64,000 bases of DNA from Adiantum capillus-veneris (taxonomy: Eukaryota; Streptophyta; Polypodiopsida; Polypodiales; Pteridaceae). Each line of letters begins with the position of its first letter. Position 1 is the first letter of the stretch. The notes under the pieces are model-generated. The model saw only the letters and a list, made by a program, of their open reading frames with translations, was not told the DNA's origin and searched no databases. Both the position numbers and the translations under genes were made by a program. Shown piece by piece: positions 34,380 to 46,082 of this stretch. The DNA is taken from the NCBI GenBank assembly GCA_014529385.2, contig CM043960.1, positions 120,283,043 to 120,347,042 on the forward strand. The letters run 5' to 3'.

Positions 34380-35712
34380 TGACTGTCCAGACAAGAGGTA
34401 GCAAAACAATTATGCAACTACTAGCAGGCATGCAGATGAGCCCGAGAGGCTATTTGTGATGCAGCACATGCTGAATACTATGTCTGCAAATGTGGAAAAA
34501 TCTAGTGATAATGTGTGGTGCATCTAATTACATGACCAGCCATGGTGAATGGTTTACTTGGTTATGTAGAAACTAGGGGATGATACTTCACATCCTATTA
34601 TGCATACATGACATGTACCATTGTCTATGACAGATGGTAAAGTGAAGTACCTAGCTGATGTACTACATGTAGCCAACATTACAAAGAACCTGGTTTTTGT
34701 TGGGAAAATGGTTGAGCAGGGTTTACAAGTCAGCTTTAACTCCGATGGTCTCTTTGACGAAGAGCATAAGAAGGATGGAAGGCTGGTTCCACAAGGAAAG
34801 AAAGTGGGCCGAATGTTTACTTTGGATGTAAATGTGCTCAAGGTGAATGCTTCCATGTTTTCACGAGGTGCAGATGTTGTTCTACATATAGAGATTTGTC
34901 ACAAACATATTGATCATGTAAATTTGTAGAGGCTAAAAATGATGCAAAAGAAAGAGATGGTTACATGTTTACCTACGTTTTGAGTTGCTGAAATGCAGAA
35001 AGTATGTGAAGCTTGTCAATTTGGAAAGGAGGCAAAAACATTCTTTCCTCATCATAAGCATGTAAGAAGGAATGCATTGTATTTAGTGCATACAGATGTA
35101 TGGGTTCCGGCAAAGACTCCATCTATGGGTGGATGTAGATACTATGTGAGTTTCATTGACGACCATACAAGGAAGGTATGGGTCTATTTCATGAAGCAGA
35201 AAAGTGAGGTGTTTATCCATTTATAGAATTTCAATGTTGTGGTTGAAAAAAAGACTAGGAAACATATAAAGTGCTTGAGGTCAGATGGAGAGGGAGAATA
35301 CTTCTATAATAAATTAATGGTTTTTTGGAAAAGCATGGAATTCAAATGCAATTTTCATGGAGGTATAATCTGCAACAAAATGGTGTTTTTGAATGAACGA
35401 ACAGGCACATTGCAGAAGTGGCTAGAGCATTGATGAATGAGAAGAACGTGCCTCATTGTTATTGGGTTGAAACTGTTTGCTACAGGTGTCTACATTATGA
35501 AAAGGACCCCTATTGCTGCAGTACATGATATGACACCTGAAGAAAAGTTCAATGGTGAAAAACCAAACGTATTAGATTTTAAAGTGTTGGATATATTGCT
35601 TAGGTGCATGTTCCCGATGAGCTAAGAACTAAGCTTGATCCAAAAGCTGAAAAATGTGTCTTCATTGGATATTCCCTTTAAAAAATAGGATACAAGTGTT
35701 GCACTCTTGTCA
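34380..35712 (+). pseudogene. Copia relic 2: gag end and integrase
   Basis: Begins inside the gag zinc knuckle (DCPDKR) and runs through the protease/pre-integrase region (KVKYLADVLHVANITKNLVF at 34639-34698, HKHIDHVNL) and the integrase core (VCEACQFGKEAKTFFPHHKH, LVHTDVWVPAKTPSMGG, SFIDDHTRKVWVYFMKQKSE). It then continues to KLDPKAEKCVFIGYS at about 35632-35680. The integrase zinc finger and first catalytic Asp are visible. Stops and frameshifts occur throughout. Left end is cut by the gypsy A LTR, right end by the family B LTR at 35713. RT and RNase H are absent. Same family as 4598-6640. Confidence 0.88.
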
Positions 35713-37260
35713 TGGTGGTGTAGCCAAAGTCGGTCGACCATAGAAGATGGCACCACCAGGAGTGTATAGGCTATTAGAAGCATGGCAAAGAGTAGGAGCA
35801 ACTACAAAGATCTTGCATAGAGATAGGTAGCAGCGGATATGTATGGCTGAAGTGGTTTATAGGCCAAGAAGGGCCCCAAAAATGGCTAATTTGTGTGGCA
35901 GGTGAAAGAGATTCAAGGTGCAATATTTTCGCATGGAAATAGAGAGCTTGAGTTGCTAAAGGAGCAGGTCCAGATGGCTCATCAACAAGCAGAGCTACAG
36001 AGCCCAAGATATTTGAGCTTGAAGGTGCAGTGCATTTCCGATCTAAGGTGAGCACGGCAGGTCGTTCCAGGTAGTCCAAGCCAGTTTCAATGGATGGATG
36101 CGTAGAGCTTAATTTGTGGAGCCAATTGGTCTTTTCAGATAAGCACTCTAAGTCACAGATATCAAGATACGAGGCTTTGAAGTTTTGACGGGGGCCAAGT
36201 ATGTGTCGATCAGGTCGCCTTGGTATGCGTGCCATTTGGAGTATTCAGATGCTTGCCATGTTTGTTTGTGCTATTTACGGCAAGGGAAGGCCATAGGAAG
36301 TCATGGCTCATAAAACAGAGCCCGAACCAAGGAGATATTGCAGATTGAAGTCGGCGTTCGTCCCCGACGTCATGGTGTCAGTTTGATTTTGGCAATTTGG
36401 ACAGCCTCGAGAAGAGGGCCAAAGAAATTTAGAAGTGCAGCAAAGGTTGGGCAATTTAGGGTTGGCGACAAGGACTATTTGCCGAGCTTTACGACTCAGA
36501 GATCAAGTCCATAGACCAAGAACAGGAGCCTCGCCAAGGAGAGCCCAAAAGTTGGCGAATTCGGAGGTTTTTTTGAGGGTTTTTAATGAAAAATGGGGGC
36601 CTTGGAGGGCAATCACCAATGGCATTCCACGTGGATCATCAAAAACCCATAAGTGCGTGCATGAAGCTAAGAAACATGGTATATGTAGCGGGCCGCGAGC
36701 CTTATGTGGTGTGCAATGGGGAGAGAGAGCTCCTTTTAGCATGGATATGGCAGGGGGCCACTTGGCGCTACTGTGGTGCAGCGAGGGACACGAGGCAAAA
36801 GTTGTGGTGAAGCCGATGGCGGTGGCTAGCAGATGGTGATGGTTGTCAATGTTGGGCAACAGCTCGCAGGGCTGATGACATGGGACTCGGCAAGGGCAAG
36901 GTCTGGTAGCCTCATAAGGCCCCATCTTTTGAAGTTAAGAGCAAGGGAGTTCCACTCCACTAGTGACATCGCTAGTGGTAGAATGAGGGCATGTGTGAGA
37001 GAGTTCATACGGGCACATGAGAGGGATAAGGCAAGACCATGGCCATCAGGCAGTTAAAAAAAGTTCGAAAGGAGAGAGCAAGTGGAGAAAAAGTAAGCAA
37101 GGGAGAATGGAAACCTGCCGAGGTGTCCACCATGCAAGGCAATATCGAAATTGAGGTGCCAAATGTGTGTAGTTCATGGCAAATGATAAAAGAGGGCTCT
37201 AATGGCCTACACGAGCCAATAAAAACCCAATTTTTTGTTTTCTTAAGCTTTGATCACTCC

Positions 37261-37267
37261 TATAAAA
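37261..37267 (+). promoter_or_regulatory. TATA box, family B LTR (unit 1)
   Basis: TATAAAA in ctcctataaaaggagatgc, preceded by cgagccaataaaaa (CCAAT-like) at about 37213. The same arrangement is duplicated at 38643. Probably the LTR promoter driving gag. Confidence 0.6.
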
Positions 37268-37378
37268 GGAGATGCACACGAATTTCTAGGGGCTTTTTGG
37301 TCGAGGCGGCTAGTGGAGCTATTGTATGTTGCTGAGGACTGTGCCGGCGTGAAGTCCATTGTCAATGGTTGCGTTGAT

Positions 37379-37500
37379 GCTAGTAAATCCATCATTGCCA
37401 TCTTTTGGCATCAATTCCCCCTTCCCTCTTCTCTTCTCTGCTAGTAAATCCATCATCTCCATCTTTTGGCATCAATTCCCCCTTCCCTCTTCTCTTCTCT
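37379..37500 (+). repeat. 61-bp tandem repeat (two copies)
   Basis: gctagtaaatccatcat begins both 37379-37439 and 37440-37500, which differ by a couple of bases. Absent from the second duplication unit, so it arose after the larger duplication or was lost from unit 2. Confidence 0.85.
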
Positions 37501-37885
37501 GCTTGTGTGAGTGTGTTTTTGGGCGTGTGTCGGTGTGTGTGCCCCCTCGAGGTATGTTGTGCAAAGTGAGATAGAGAGAGTCTATGTGTGTGTGGACGAC
37601 TATGAGTTAAGCACAGTGAGACGATTGGGCTGGTTCGGTGTGTTGCTACGCAGTGTGCGTATGGTCGTGTGTAAACAGGGGTTTGTTGGCAAATAATGTC
37701 AAGTTTTGAAGGTGAACTCTAATGGATTGGGGCACTGTGTATACCCTGGGCTATAGCAAGGCATTGAGTTGTGTTTCGGGTGTGTTCCCCTTTCCCCTTC
37801 TCCATCTTCTAGTGCCCCATTGAGGAGTTGTCTAATGCTCCTATTTGAAATCTGAAGCGGTGTTTGATAGCCCCCAACAAAGCAG

Positions 37886-38275
37886 TTGGCGAAAGGTCGG
37901 AGTATTTGGTGGCCGAGGTTGAAGTTGACAGAGATGGTGGGGCCAAGTTTTGGCCCCATATTTATGGGTGTTGAAGGCCGTGAGGGTTGGTTAGCAGATT
38001 TTGAGCTATGGATGTTGTTGATGCGTATGTTGATGGATGTTGAAAAGTTGTTGATGGTACCACTGATGATGCACGGATTGGCCAAGATTTTGTTCCATGG
38101 TTTAAAGAGTACTGATTGGGGATCATGGCAAGAGTTTCAGAGTCAATTTTTAGAGCGGTTTCGAGAAGTGATTACTCCGGAGGAAGCTGGTGCAAAGCTG
38201 AAGGCGGTACACCAGAATGTAAGTAAATATTTTTCCATTTTCCTTAAGCAGTTTGAAGCATGTTGGAGGTAGTTG
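37886..38275 (+). pseudogene. Family B gag N-terminal domain, copy 1
   Basis: The open frame contains a retrotransposon capsid-like domain: GPSFGPIFMGVEGREGWLAD at the start, then DFELWMLLMRMLMDVEKL, STDWGSWQEFQSQFLERFRE and FSIFLKQFEACW, the Trp-rich pattern of plant gypsy Gag. It breaks off at a TAG after EACWR, where the second duplication unit begins. The likely start is ATG at 37934. Capsid assembly role is inferred from the family. Confidence 0.75.
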
Positions 38276-38310
38276 GAGATTGTTGCTAGGGTAAAAGGAA
38301 ACCCGTATCT

Positions 38311-39629
38311 GAAGTTAAGAGCAAGGGAGTTCCACCCCACTAGCGACATCGCTAGTGGTAGAGGGAGGGCATGTGAGAGAGAGTTCATACGGGCATATGA
38401 GAGAGATAAGGCAAGACCAAGGCCATTGGGTAGTTAAAAATCAAGTTCAAAAGGAGAGAGCAAGTGGAGAAAAAGTAAGAGAGAGAGAATGGAAACCTGC
38501 CGAGGTGTCCAGCATGCAAGGCCATATCCAAATTGAGGTGCCAAATGTGTGTAATCCATGGAAAATGCTAAAAGAGGGCTCTAGTGGCCTGCACGAGCCA
38601 ATAAAAACCACATTTTTTGTTTTTTTAAGCTTTGATGGCTACTATAAAAGGAGATGCGCATGAATTTCTAGGGGCTTTTTTGTCGAGGCGACCACTGGAG
38701 CTAGTGTATGTTTCCGAGGACTGAGCCGGCGTGGAGTCCATTGTAAATGGTTGCGTTGATGCTAGTAAATCCATCATTACCATTTTTTGGCATCGCTTCC
38801 CCCTTCTCTTCTCCGCTTGTGTGCATGTGTTTGCGGGTGTGTGTTAGCATGTGTGCCCCCCCGAGGTATGTTGTCCAAAGTGAAATAAAGAGAGGTTGTC
38901 TGTGTGTGGAAGGTTGTGAGTTGAGCAGAGCGGGATGATTGGGCTGGTTCGGTGTGTTGCAACGTTGTGTGCATATGGTTGTGTACACGCAAGCGGTGGT
39001 TTGCTTGTGAATAATGTCGAGTTTTGAAGGGTAACTTTAGTGGATTGGGGCATTGTGTATAGTTTGGGCTATAGCAAGGCATTGAGTTGTGTTCCGGGTG
39101 TGTTTCTCTTTCCCCCTCTCCATCTCCTAGTGCCCCCAATGAGGAGCTTCCCGATGCTCCTATGTGAAGTCTAAAGTGGTGTTTGATAGCCCTCGACAAA
39201 GTGGTCGGCAGATGGTCGAAGTGTTCGGTGTCCGATTTTGAAGTTGACAGGGATGGTGGAGCCAAGTTTTGGCCCTATATTTACGGGTGTTGAAGACCCT
39301 GAGGATTGGTTAGCAAATTTTGAGCTATGGATGTTGTCAATGCGTACGTTGACAGATGTTGAAAAGTTGCAAGCGATATTGTTGCTGATGTGTGAACGGG
39401 CCAAGATTTGGTTTGATGGTTTAAAGAGCAATGATTGGGGATCATGGCAAGAGTTGCAGAGTTAATTTTTGGAGCTGTTTCGAGAAGTGATTACTCAGGA
39501 GGAAGCTGGTGCAAAGCTGAAGGTGGTACACCAGAATGTAAGTAAAGATTTTTCCATTTTCCTTGAGCAGTTTGAAGCATGTTGGAGGAAGTTGGACATT
39601 GTTGCTGGGGTAAAAGGCAACCCATGTCT
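38311..39629 (+). repeat. Tandem duplication, unit 2
   Basis: Direct repeat of 36931-38310, with TATAAAA at 38643-38649 and CCAAT-like at about 38597. Ends where the gag frame diverges (gtctgaaactctcaaag). Because unit 1 reads into unit 2 within gag, the original element must have had only one unit. Confidence 0.85.
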
Positions 39630-39760
39630 GAAACTCTCAAAGCTGTTAGAATGCTTGCATTAGAGGATTAGAGAAAAGCACAAGTGTGGTGCGGATACAT
39701 ATGAAGACATGGTCTATCTGGCCAAGATGAAGAGTCGGAAGGTAAAGCGAAAGCTAGAGC
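39238..39760 (+). pseudogene. Family B gag, copy 2 with its continuation
   Basis: Second copy of the capsid-like domain: EPSFGPIFTGVEDPEDWLAN, IWFDGLKSNDWGSWQELQS, a TAA, then LFREVITQEEAGAKLKVVHQ and QFEACWRKLDIVAGVKGNPC. Unlike copy 1 it continues past the duplication edge to ADTYEDMVYLAKMKSRKVKR (about 39690-39750), the natural downstream gag sequence. I see no zinc knuckle. The in-frame stop at about 39463 inactivates it. No protease, RT or integrase follows. Confidence 0.75.
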
Positions 39761-40290
39761 TGGGCTCGAGGAAGCCTGCAAAGTATGTGCCTCTTGCAGC
39801 GGTATCAGAGTGTTCTTTATTCCCATCGAAGGCAATACTGATTGTTTGAAGTGCAGAGCCTATGGAGGTAAGGCCTATGGTTGGTTATGCTCCTTGGAGT
39901 TTTTCGGTTTGTGATGTGCCTATGTCGATGGTGGACGAGCTTGTCAACGAGGATAAGACCCATGTCAAAGTGAACCAGGGTGCAAAAGAGACAGCAAATA
40001 ATGAGGTTCCATAGCGGATTGAAGAGGTAAGGCCTGTTTTGTGGAAAGTGTGTATGAGAAGGTAGTAGAGTGCAATCAAGTTGTAGATATTGAGGGTTTA
40101 TAAGCAGATGGAGAAAGTGTGCAAAGACATAGATATGGTCAAGCATTTGTGGAGCAGCAAGCAGATGAAGATGCAGATACAGAGTTGGTATATGATGCCA
40201 GTGATGGTGAAGATATAAGCTCAAGTTGTTGGGAGACAAGTGAGGAGGATAGAGCAGATGAGCCCACATCCTATGGTGAGAAAACGGAGT
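39761..40290 (+). other. Family B internal region
   Basis: Carries an acidic open frame (40119-40484) with DADTELVYDASDGEDISSSC and no domain I recognise. No pol motif on either strand. Confidence 0.45.
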
Positions 40291-41313
40291 CTGTTGAACC
40301 TGAGCTGGTAAAGGTAAAGCTACCTTATTATATGTTTGATGATATGGTGATAGCCAATGTTCAAGAAGAGCAGGTAACAGAGCAATCCATGGTGCTTAAT
40401 GGAAACCAAGTGGAGGAGTCTATGCCCACCACCAATGGAGGTATGCCGATACAGATGATGCAGATGCTTGCTGCAAGGAAGTAAGTGGCCTTACCTACTA
40501 TGAATGATGACCAAGATGATGCAGTGTGTGCACAGAATTTCTTTCTACCTTGGTAGAGCATGATGCACCGGTAGAAGAGGTGATTGAGGTGCGTGAGGTT
40601 GAATATGGCAACCAAATGGAGCAGATCGACCTTGAAGAGGATCTGGTTGTAGCAAAAAGGCTTGATGATGCTGGAATCGAGTGTATTTTTGGTGATGAGG
40701 TCGTGTGTGCCAAATGTGGTGGAGGTTACGATACAGCAAGCATGTCTAGTGGTGGATAAAGGAGAATCCCAAATGGTGGCTTTTCTTCCATTGAAGGTAT
40801 GTGAGCTCTAGTTGATGAGTATGGTGGTAGATAAGGTTGTGTGGTGGATGGTTCAACAGGTACAGGAGTCTATGGATGAGGCCTCCACTTTACATGGATG
40901 GGAGGGAGGGTCAAACATGCGTTCAAATATGTTGTTAGGTACCTTTTTTTGGGATGGCGTTATGCTTTGTGTTTCTTCATATGTAGGTGGTAGTTTGTTG
41001 GTGGATGCTTGTATGTCAAGGGATCCATGGAATGTGAAGGTAGGCCATGGATGGTCTATAGAGATGATAGGATATGTGATGGGGCACAACATTATGGTAT
41101 GCATTTGTAGGTGGATGGAAGGAACCAATGGTAGGATTTTGATTTAGGCGGAGGCTATGTGATGCAGGGTGTGGGGCAACCCACTTGAGATTTGGGAGTA
41201 GGCAGAATATAACTGGTTTTGGTTTGTTGATAGTGTGTGCCAAGTTTTGCAGTTAGTAGAGGAATAAAGCCCTTTTTTGGTTGAACATAAATGTTCAACT
41301 AGGGGGTGGGCAA
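40291..41313 (+). repeat. Family B 3' internal segment, copy 1, with hairpin and PPT
   Basis: This 1-kb block recurs at 42237-43262. It includes acidic, non-pol open frames (for example 40526-40759). It ends in an 18-base inverted repeat ttgaacataaatgttcaa (41281-41298) and a polypurine tract agggggtgggcaa (41301-41313) directly before the LTR. The hairpin-PPT pair is preserved in both copies. Confidence 0.75.
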
Positions 41314-41610
41314 TGATGGTGTAGCCAAATTCGGTTGACCATAGAAGATGGCACCAACAGGAGTGTATAGGCTAGCAGAAGCATGGGAAAGAGCAGGTGA
41401 AGCTACAAAGGTCTTGGGCAAACACCTACTTACCTCTGTCCTTGCTTAGTTCCACTTAAAACACCATCAACAACACAAAACAAGCAATTAAAAACACAAG
41501 ACATGATGTGTATGGCTGAAGCGGTTTATAGGCCTCCTGGTCTTTTCAGATTGGCAATCTGAGTCACGGATATCAAGATACGAGGCTTTCTTCCAAGCGC
41601 GCACACACAC
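41314..41610 (+). repeat. Family B 3' LTR, truncated
   Basis: Begins TGATGGTGTAGCC after a PPT. Matches 43263 onward for about 280 bases, with an extra block of roughly 80-90 bases after cttgggcaaac (near 41420). It stops at gaggctttcttcc, just before the AC microsatellite. Confidence 0.75.
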
Positions 41611-41621
41611 ACCTAGACTGT

Positions 41622-41693
<72 letters not shown>
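41622..41693. repeat. (AC)n microsatellite
   Basis: About 36 AC units at the point where the family B LTR is cut. The coincidence suggests the tract took part in the rearrangement. Confidence 0.95.
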
Positions 41694-41698
<5 letters not shown>

Positions 41699-42236
41699 AA
41701 CATGGAATTGACAAAGACAAGATTGTAAGAGTGTGTAAGAGAATTGTAAGGGATAGAGACTTGATTAGAGAGTACACATCAAATAGAGCATAGCATAAGA
41801 GAGTAGAGAAGAGAATCTGCAAGAAAAAGGCCTAAATCTAGCCCCAAACTCCACGGCACCTCTCTTGTGGAGTTGGTATTTAATCTATTATTTGTGAGTT
41901 TAAGGTGCCAAAATTTGAGGGCCCTCTTTTACAACCACTTCACTTTTGTAAATGAGTGAAGCTCATTAGTTCTTGCATGACCCATAAGGGAAGTTCCCAC
42001 TACAATTATTTACAGAGCCATAGTGGCTTATTGGAATGAATATCTAAAATATTGTGCGAGTATAAAATGGCCAAGAGTAATTGCCGGAACCTCTTCGTCA
42101 ACTCCCCGCATTCCACTCTACAAAATCATCATCATCAACTCAATTAGAAAAACAAATAGACAAGACATAATTAACCATTGCTCCAGCTATCCCAATTGCA
42201 GCTAGCCACTACAACAAGAGGGTGCCCAGTCTCGTA
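41694..42236. other. Unassigned segment between two family B pieces
   Basis: Not matched elsewhere in the window and without a coding motif. It may be a solo-LTR fragment or filler DNA captured at the junction. Confidence 0.35.
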
Positions 42237-43262
42237 ACACTGTTGAACCTGAGCTAGTAAAGGTAAAGCTGCCTTATCATATATTCGATGATATGGTGAT
42301 AGCCAATGTTCAAGAAGAGCAGGGAACATAGCAAGCCATGGTGCTTAATGGAAACCAAGTCGAGGAGTCTATGCCCACCAATGGAGGTATGCAAATAGCG
42401 ACGATGCAGATGCTTGCCGCAATGAACGAAGTGGCCTCACCTATGAATGATGACCAAGGTGATGTAGTGTAAGAAGAGTTTCTCTCTACCTTGGCAGAGC
42501 ATGATGCAGCGGTAGAAGAGGTGATCGAGGCGCAAGCGGTTGAAGATGGCAACCAAATGGAGCGGATCGACCTTGAAGACCATTTGGTTGCAACAGAAAG
42601 GCTTGATGATGCTAGAATTGAGTGTGTTGTCGGTGAGGAGGTTGTGTGTGCCAAAGGTGGTGGAGGTTACGATACATCAGACATGTCCAGTGGTGGATAA
42701 AGGAGAATCCCAAACAGTGGCTTTTCTTCCATTGAAGGTATGTGAGCTCTGGTTTATGAGTATGGTGTTAGATACAGCTGTGTGATGGATGGTTCAAGAA
42801 GTGATGGGGTCTATGGATGAGGCCGCCACTTTACATGGATGGGAGGGAGGTTCAAACATGTGTTCATATATGTTGTCAGGTACTTTTTTTGGGATGGCGG
42901 TATGATTTGTGTTTCTTGGTAAATAGTTGGCACTCTATCGGTGGATGCTTGTATGTGAGGGGATCCATGGAATGTTGAAGACAAGCCATGGATGGTCTAT
43001 AGAGATAATAGGATATGCTAGGGCATAACATTATGGTATGCATTTACAGGTGGATGGAAGGAACCAAGGGTAGGTTTTTTATTTAAGCGAAGGCTATGTG
43101 ATGCAGGGGGTGGGGCAACCCACTTGAGATTTGGTGGTAGGCATAATAAAACTTTGTATAAATGGCTTTAGTTTGCTCATAGTGTGTGCTAGGTTTTGCA
43201 GTTAGTAGAGGAATAAAGCCCTTTTTTGGTTGAACATAAATGTTCAACTAGGGGGTCGGCAA
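42237..43262 (+). repeat. Family B 3' internal segment, copy 2
   Basis: Second copy of 40291-41313, starting gttgaacctgagctagtaaa and ending with the same inverted repeat and a PPT (agggggtcggcaa). It represents a second, 5'-truncated family B element. Confidence 0.75.
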
Positions 43263-44062
43263 TGATGGTGTAGCCAAAGTCGATCGACCATAGAAGATGG
43301 CACCGGCAGGAGTGTATAGGCTAGCAGAATCATGACAAAGAGCAGGAAAAGCTACAAAGATCTTGGGCAGACAGGTAGCAACGGATGTGTATGGCTGAAG
43401 CGGTTTATAGGCCTATTGGTCTTTTCAGATTGGCAATCTAAGTCACGAATATCAAGATACGAGGCTTTGAAGTTTTGATGGTGGCCAGGTATGTGTCGGT
43501 TAGGCTGCCTCGCTATGCATGCCATCTAGAGTTTTTCAAATCCTTGCCACAATTTTTCTATGTTATATGCAGCAAGGGAAGGCCATATGAGCTCACGACT
43601 CATAAATCGGAGCCCAAAACAGGGAGATATTGCAGATTGAAGTCGGCGTTCGTTCCCGACGTCATGGTTCCATTTTGATTTTGGCAATTTGGACAACATC
43701 GAGAAGAGGGCCTGAGAAAATCAAAGTGCGGCAAAGGCTGGGCAAGTTAGAGTTGGAGACAAGGACTATTGTTGGCTGAGCTTTACGGCTCGGAGATCAA
43801 GTCCATAGACAAAAAATGGGAGCTTGGCCAAGGAGAACCCAAAAGTTGGCAAATTCGGAGGTTTTTTGGAAGGTTTTTGAAGGAAAATTGGGGCCCTCGA
43901 GGGCAATCACCCATATTGTGCCACGTGCCTCATAAAAGCCCATAAGCGGGTGCATGAAGCTAAGACACAAGGTATATGTAGCAGGCTGTGAGCCTTATGT
44001 GGTATGCAATGGGGAGAGAGAACTCCTTTTGAGCGTGGATATGGCGGGGGGACACTTGACGC
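43263..44062 (+). repeat. Family B 3' LTR, interrupted by element E
   Basis: Begins TGATGGTGTAGCC and follows 35713-36775 (less a 250-base block) up to ggacacttgacgc. There the 35713 copy continues ccacttggcgctactgtgg, but here element E starts (TGTCGA). The remaining part of this LTR is not found on the far side of E. Confidence 0.8.
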
Positions 44063-46024
44063 TGTCGAGAAATTTGCGGTCTTGCCAGGAAACCACCGGG
44101 CTTATGGCTGTGAGAGTTTGTGAGAGAACTCAACAAAAAATATATGAAGGAGTTAAACCATAGATGCCATGAAGAATAGGGTTTGGAAAGAAGTGCAATC
44201 AAAGAAGACTCACTCTTTCTCTCTTGCACTCACACACACAAAGAAAGAATGCAAAAGAGAATGTCAAAACAATACGAAGATGAAAACATCAAGGCTATGG
44301 TCCTATCGTATCATGGGTAATTTGAAAGGGTTAATGGATGAGTTAATGGCATTCAATCTTGGCTGACCAAATAGGCTACGAATTGTTCTTTGGAATTGTA
44401 GTTTTGTGCTTACCATAATATATATATTTTGTCTAGTGATTGGGATTAATTGTGTGTACAAATCCTCTTGGTTCATAGCAAGATAACTACGCTTACATCA
44501 AAAGAAAAATTATAGTCTATGAGAGGTAGTATGATGGGATCCGGTGATAGAAGTATTTCATTGAGCCTTTCAGGGCCGAAGAGAAACACTATACGTTGTT
44601 GAAAGTGTATTTTACGGCTAATCCATACGTTAATTCTAATAGATCGTACAGAGTGAAAGCGATAGAAATGATCATCATGTGGGTTATTCATCTAGGATAG
44701 TATGTGAGAAATGTAGATATGAGAGAAGTGAAGAGATGAGAAGTTTCCCTCCCAAGCCCTATTCTTGCACATACGCAATAAGGATACTGCGGGGAGAGAT
44801 GTACCTGTAGCAAAGAGAACCTAGAGAGGATGAATTACTAAGAATGAGAGAGATAGGTTTGGTTAAGGAGATGAGATTAGATACATATATATATGTTGGA
44901 TTAGAGATGAAAATGAAAACAACAAGAAATCAAGAAAACATCAATGTAGAACACATCTTACTTGAAACCCTTCGGCACCATTATTGATGGGAGAGAGAAG
45001 AAGAGGGGAGAATTCAATGTTGATTGATACGCCAAGTACAACACCTTCTTTGATTAGAGTTGATCTTCCAAGGATAGCGTACAAGAATGGCTAGTCTTCC
45101 TCTAGGAGAAAGTGTAGTCTTGGGCTTATGTTAATGGGGCTAAGTACAATTAGGCATTACTACTCACTCCCTCAAGAATTCCTCTCATCAATGGCTTGAA
45201 TGCTTGAGTTCTTTCCAAGGAAGAAGAGGTCCTCTTTTATAGGTGAAGGGAACCCACAAGGGTTTACACAAGAAGAGAGGAGCCAATGTGAACATGAATT
45301 GGAAAAGTTGGAAATGAGCTGTCCTTGCATGATGTGGGCAGACTGGGGTCCAGTATTTTGATCATATCTCCTCAACCGTTGCTCCAAATAAAAAAGTAAA
45401 AAAATGGGAAAAAACTTCAGCTCATTAGCTACGATTTTCATTTTAAAATCGTTTTCCAATTTGGATTGGAACCTTGTGTAAAAAATTCATCAAAATAGGG
45501 TCCATTTATGGTAGCAAAAGTCTTCATGTGGTCTCCTTAGCATAGACTTTCATTTAATTCACAAGGACACCTCATGCCATATGAAAGAATGACATTGCTC
45601 CTTGACAAAGTTTTGTAATCATGCTACCTAGTGTCCCACTAGGATTTGATTCTCTCCTAGTAGCTATTTAAAAAGAAATATAAGAAAAGTATAAAAAATA
45701 CATAGAATATATATATATTGGAGTTTACCCTAGATATAGGATCTAGCTAGGGTGTGAGATGATAATGAAATAGTAGAAATAAAGAATCAATGCTTTTTGC
45801 CCCAAGTTAAAGAGGCGGAGCTATTGATGCTTTTCCCATAGTATTTTCTGATGGTAAAGTAAGGATATGTTACCCTTGAGAAAAATAATAGGATGAGATA
45901 GAAGGCTTATTATTATACTTAAATATGCATATGTACACTATAGGAAATATAATTATGTATCTAAAAAAATACAAGATAGATCTTGTAGCATGCGTTCCCA
46001 CTATGTACGTGTCACAGCACGACA
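44063..46024 (-). repeat. Element E 3' LTR (complete, 1,962 bp)
   Basis: On the minus strand it starts TGTCGTGC, directly after the PPT, and ends TTCTCGACA at 44063. The five terminal bases are perfect inverted repeats. Bases 44063-45521 match the other LTR with few differences; 45522-46024 are absent there. No second flank is available, so the target-site duplication (perhaps gacgc at 44058-44062) cannot be confirmed. Confidence 0.88.
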
Positions 46025-46036
46025 TCCACCCCCTCT
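46025..46036 (-). other. Element E polypurine tract
   Basis: On the minus strand AGAGGGGGTGGA lies immediately before the LTR start TGTCGTGC. A clean PPT of this kind fixes the LTR boundary. Confidence 0.85.
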
Positions 46037-46082
46037 AAACCTGCACATCCTCCGGTATGTGCCACATTGTCTCTTTGTAAGA

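Larger units (their letters stand above)
35713..37700 (+). repeat. Family B 5' LTR (right end unresolved)
   Basis: Starts TGGTGGTGTAGCC, matching the starts at 41314 and 43263 (TGATGGTGTAGCC), which follow polypurine tracts. Here there is no PPT and copia sequence lies directly before it, so it is the 5' LTR of an element inserted in copia relic 2. CCAAT and TATA boxes lie near 37215 and 37261. The U5 end is somewhere between 37500 and 37880; I found no standard PBS. Relative to 43263-44062 it carries about 250 extra bases at 35873-36124. Confidence 0.7.
36931..38310 (+). repeat. Tandem duplication, unit 1 (LTR promoter plus gag N-terminus)
   Basis: Starts gaagttaagagcaagggag and is repeated directly at 38311. 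It covers the LTR promoter, R/U5 and the first part of gag. It is 1,380 bases long; unit 2 is about 1,319. The difference equals one extra copy of a 61-base internal repeat (37379-37439 and 37440-37500) present only here. Confidence 0.85.

Noticed and set aside
39810..39825. ggtatcagagtg as a Met-tRNA primer-binding site in family B
   Set aside because: It lies inside the gag continuation, far from an LTR end.
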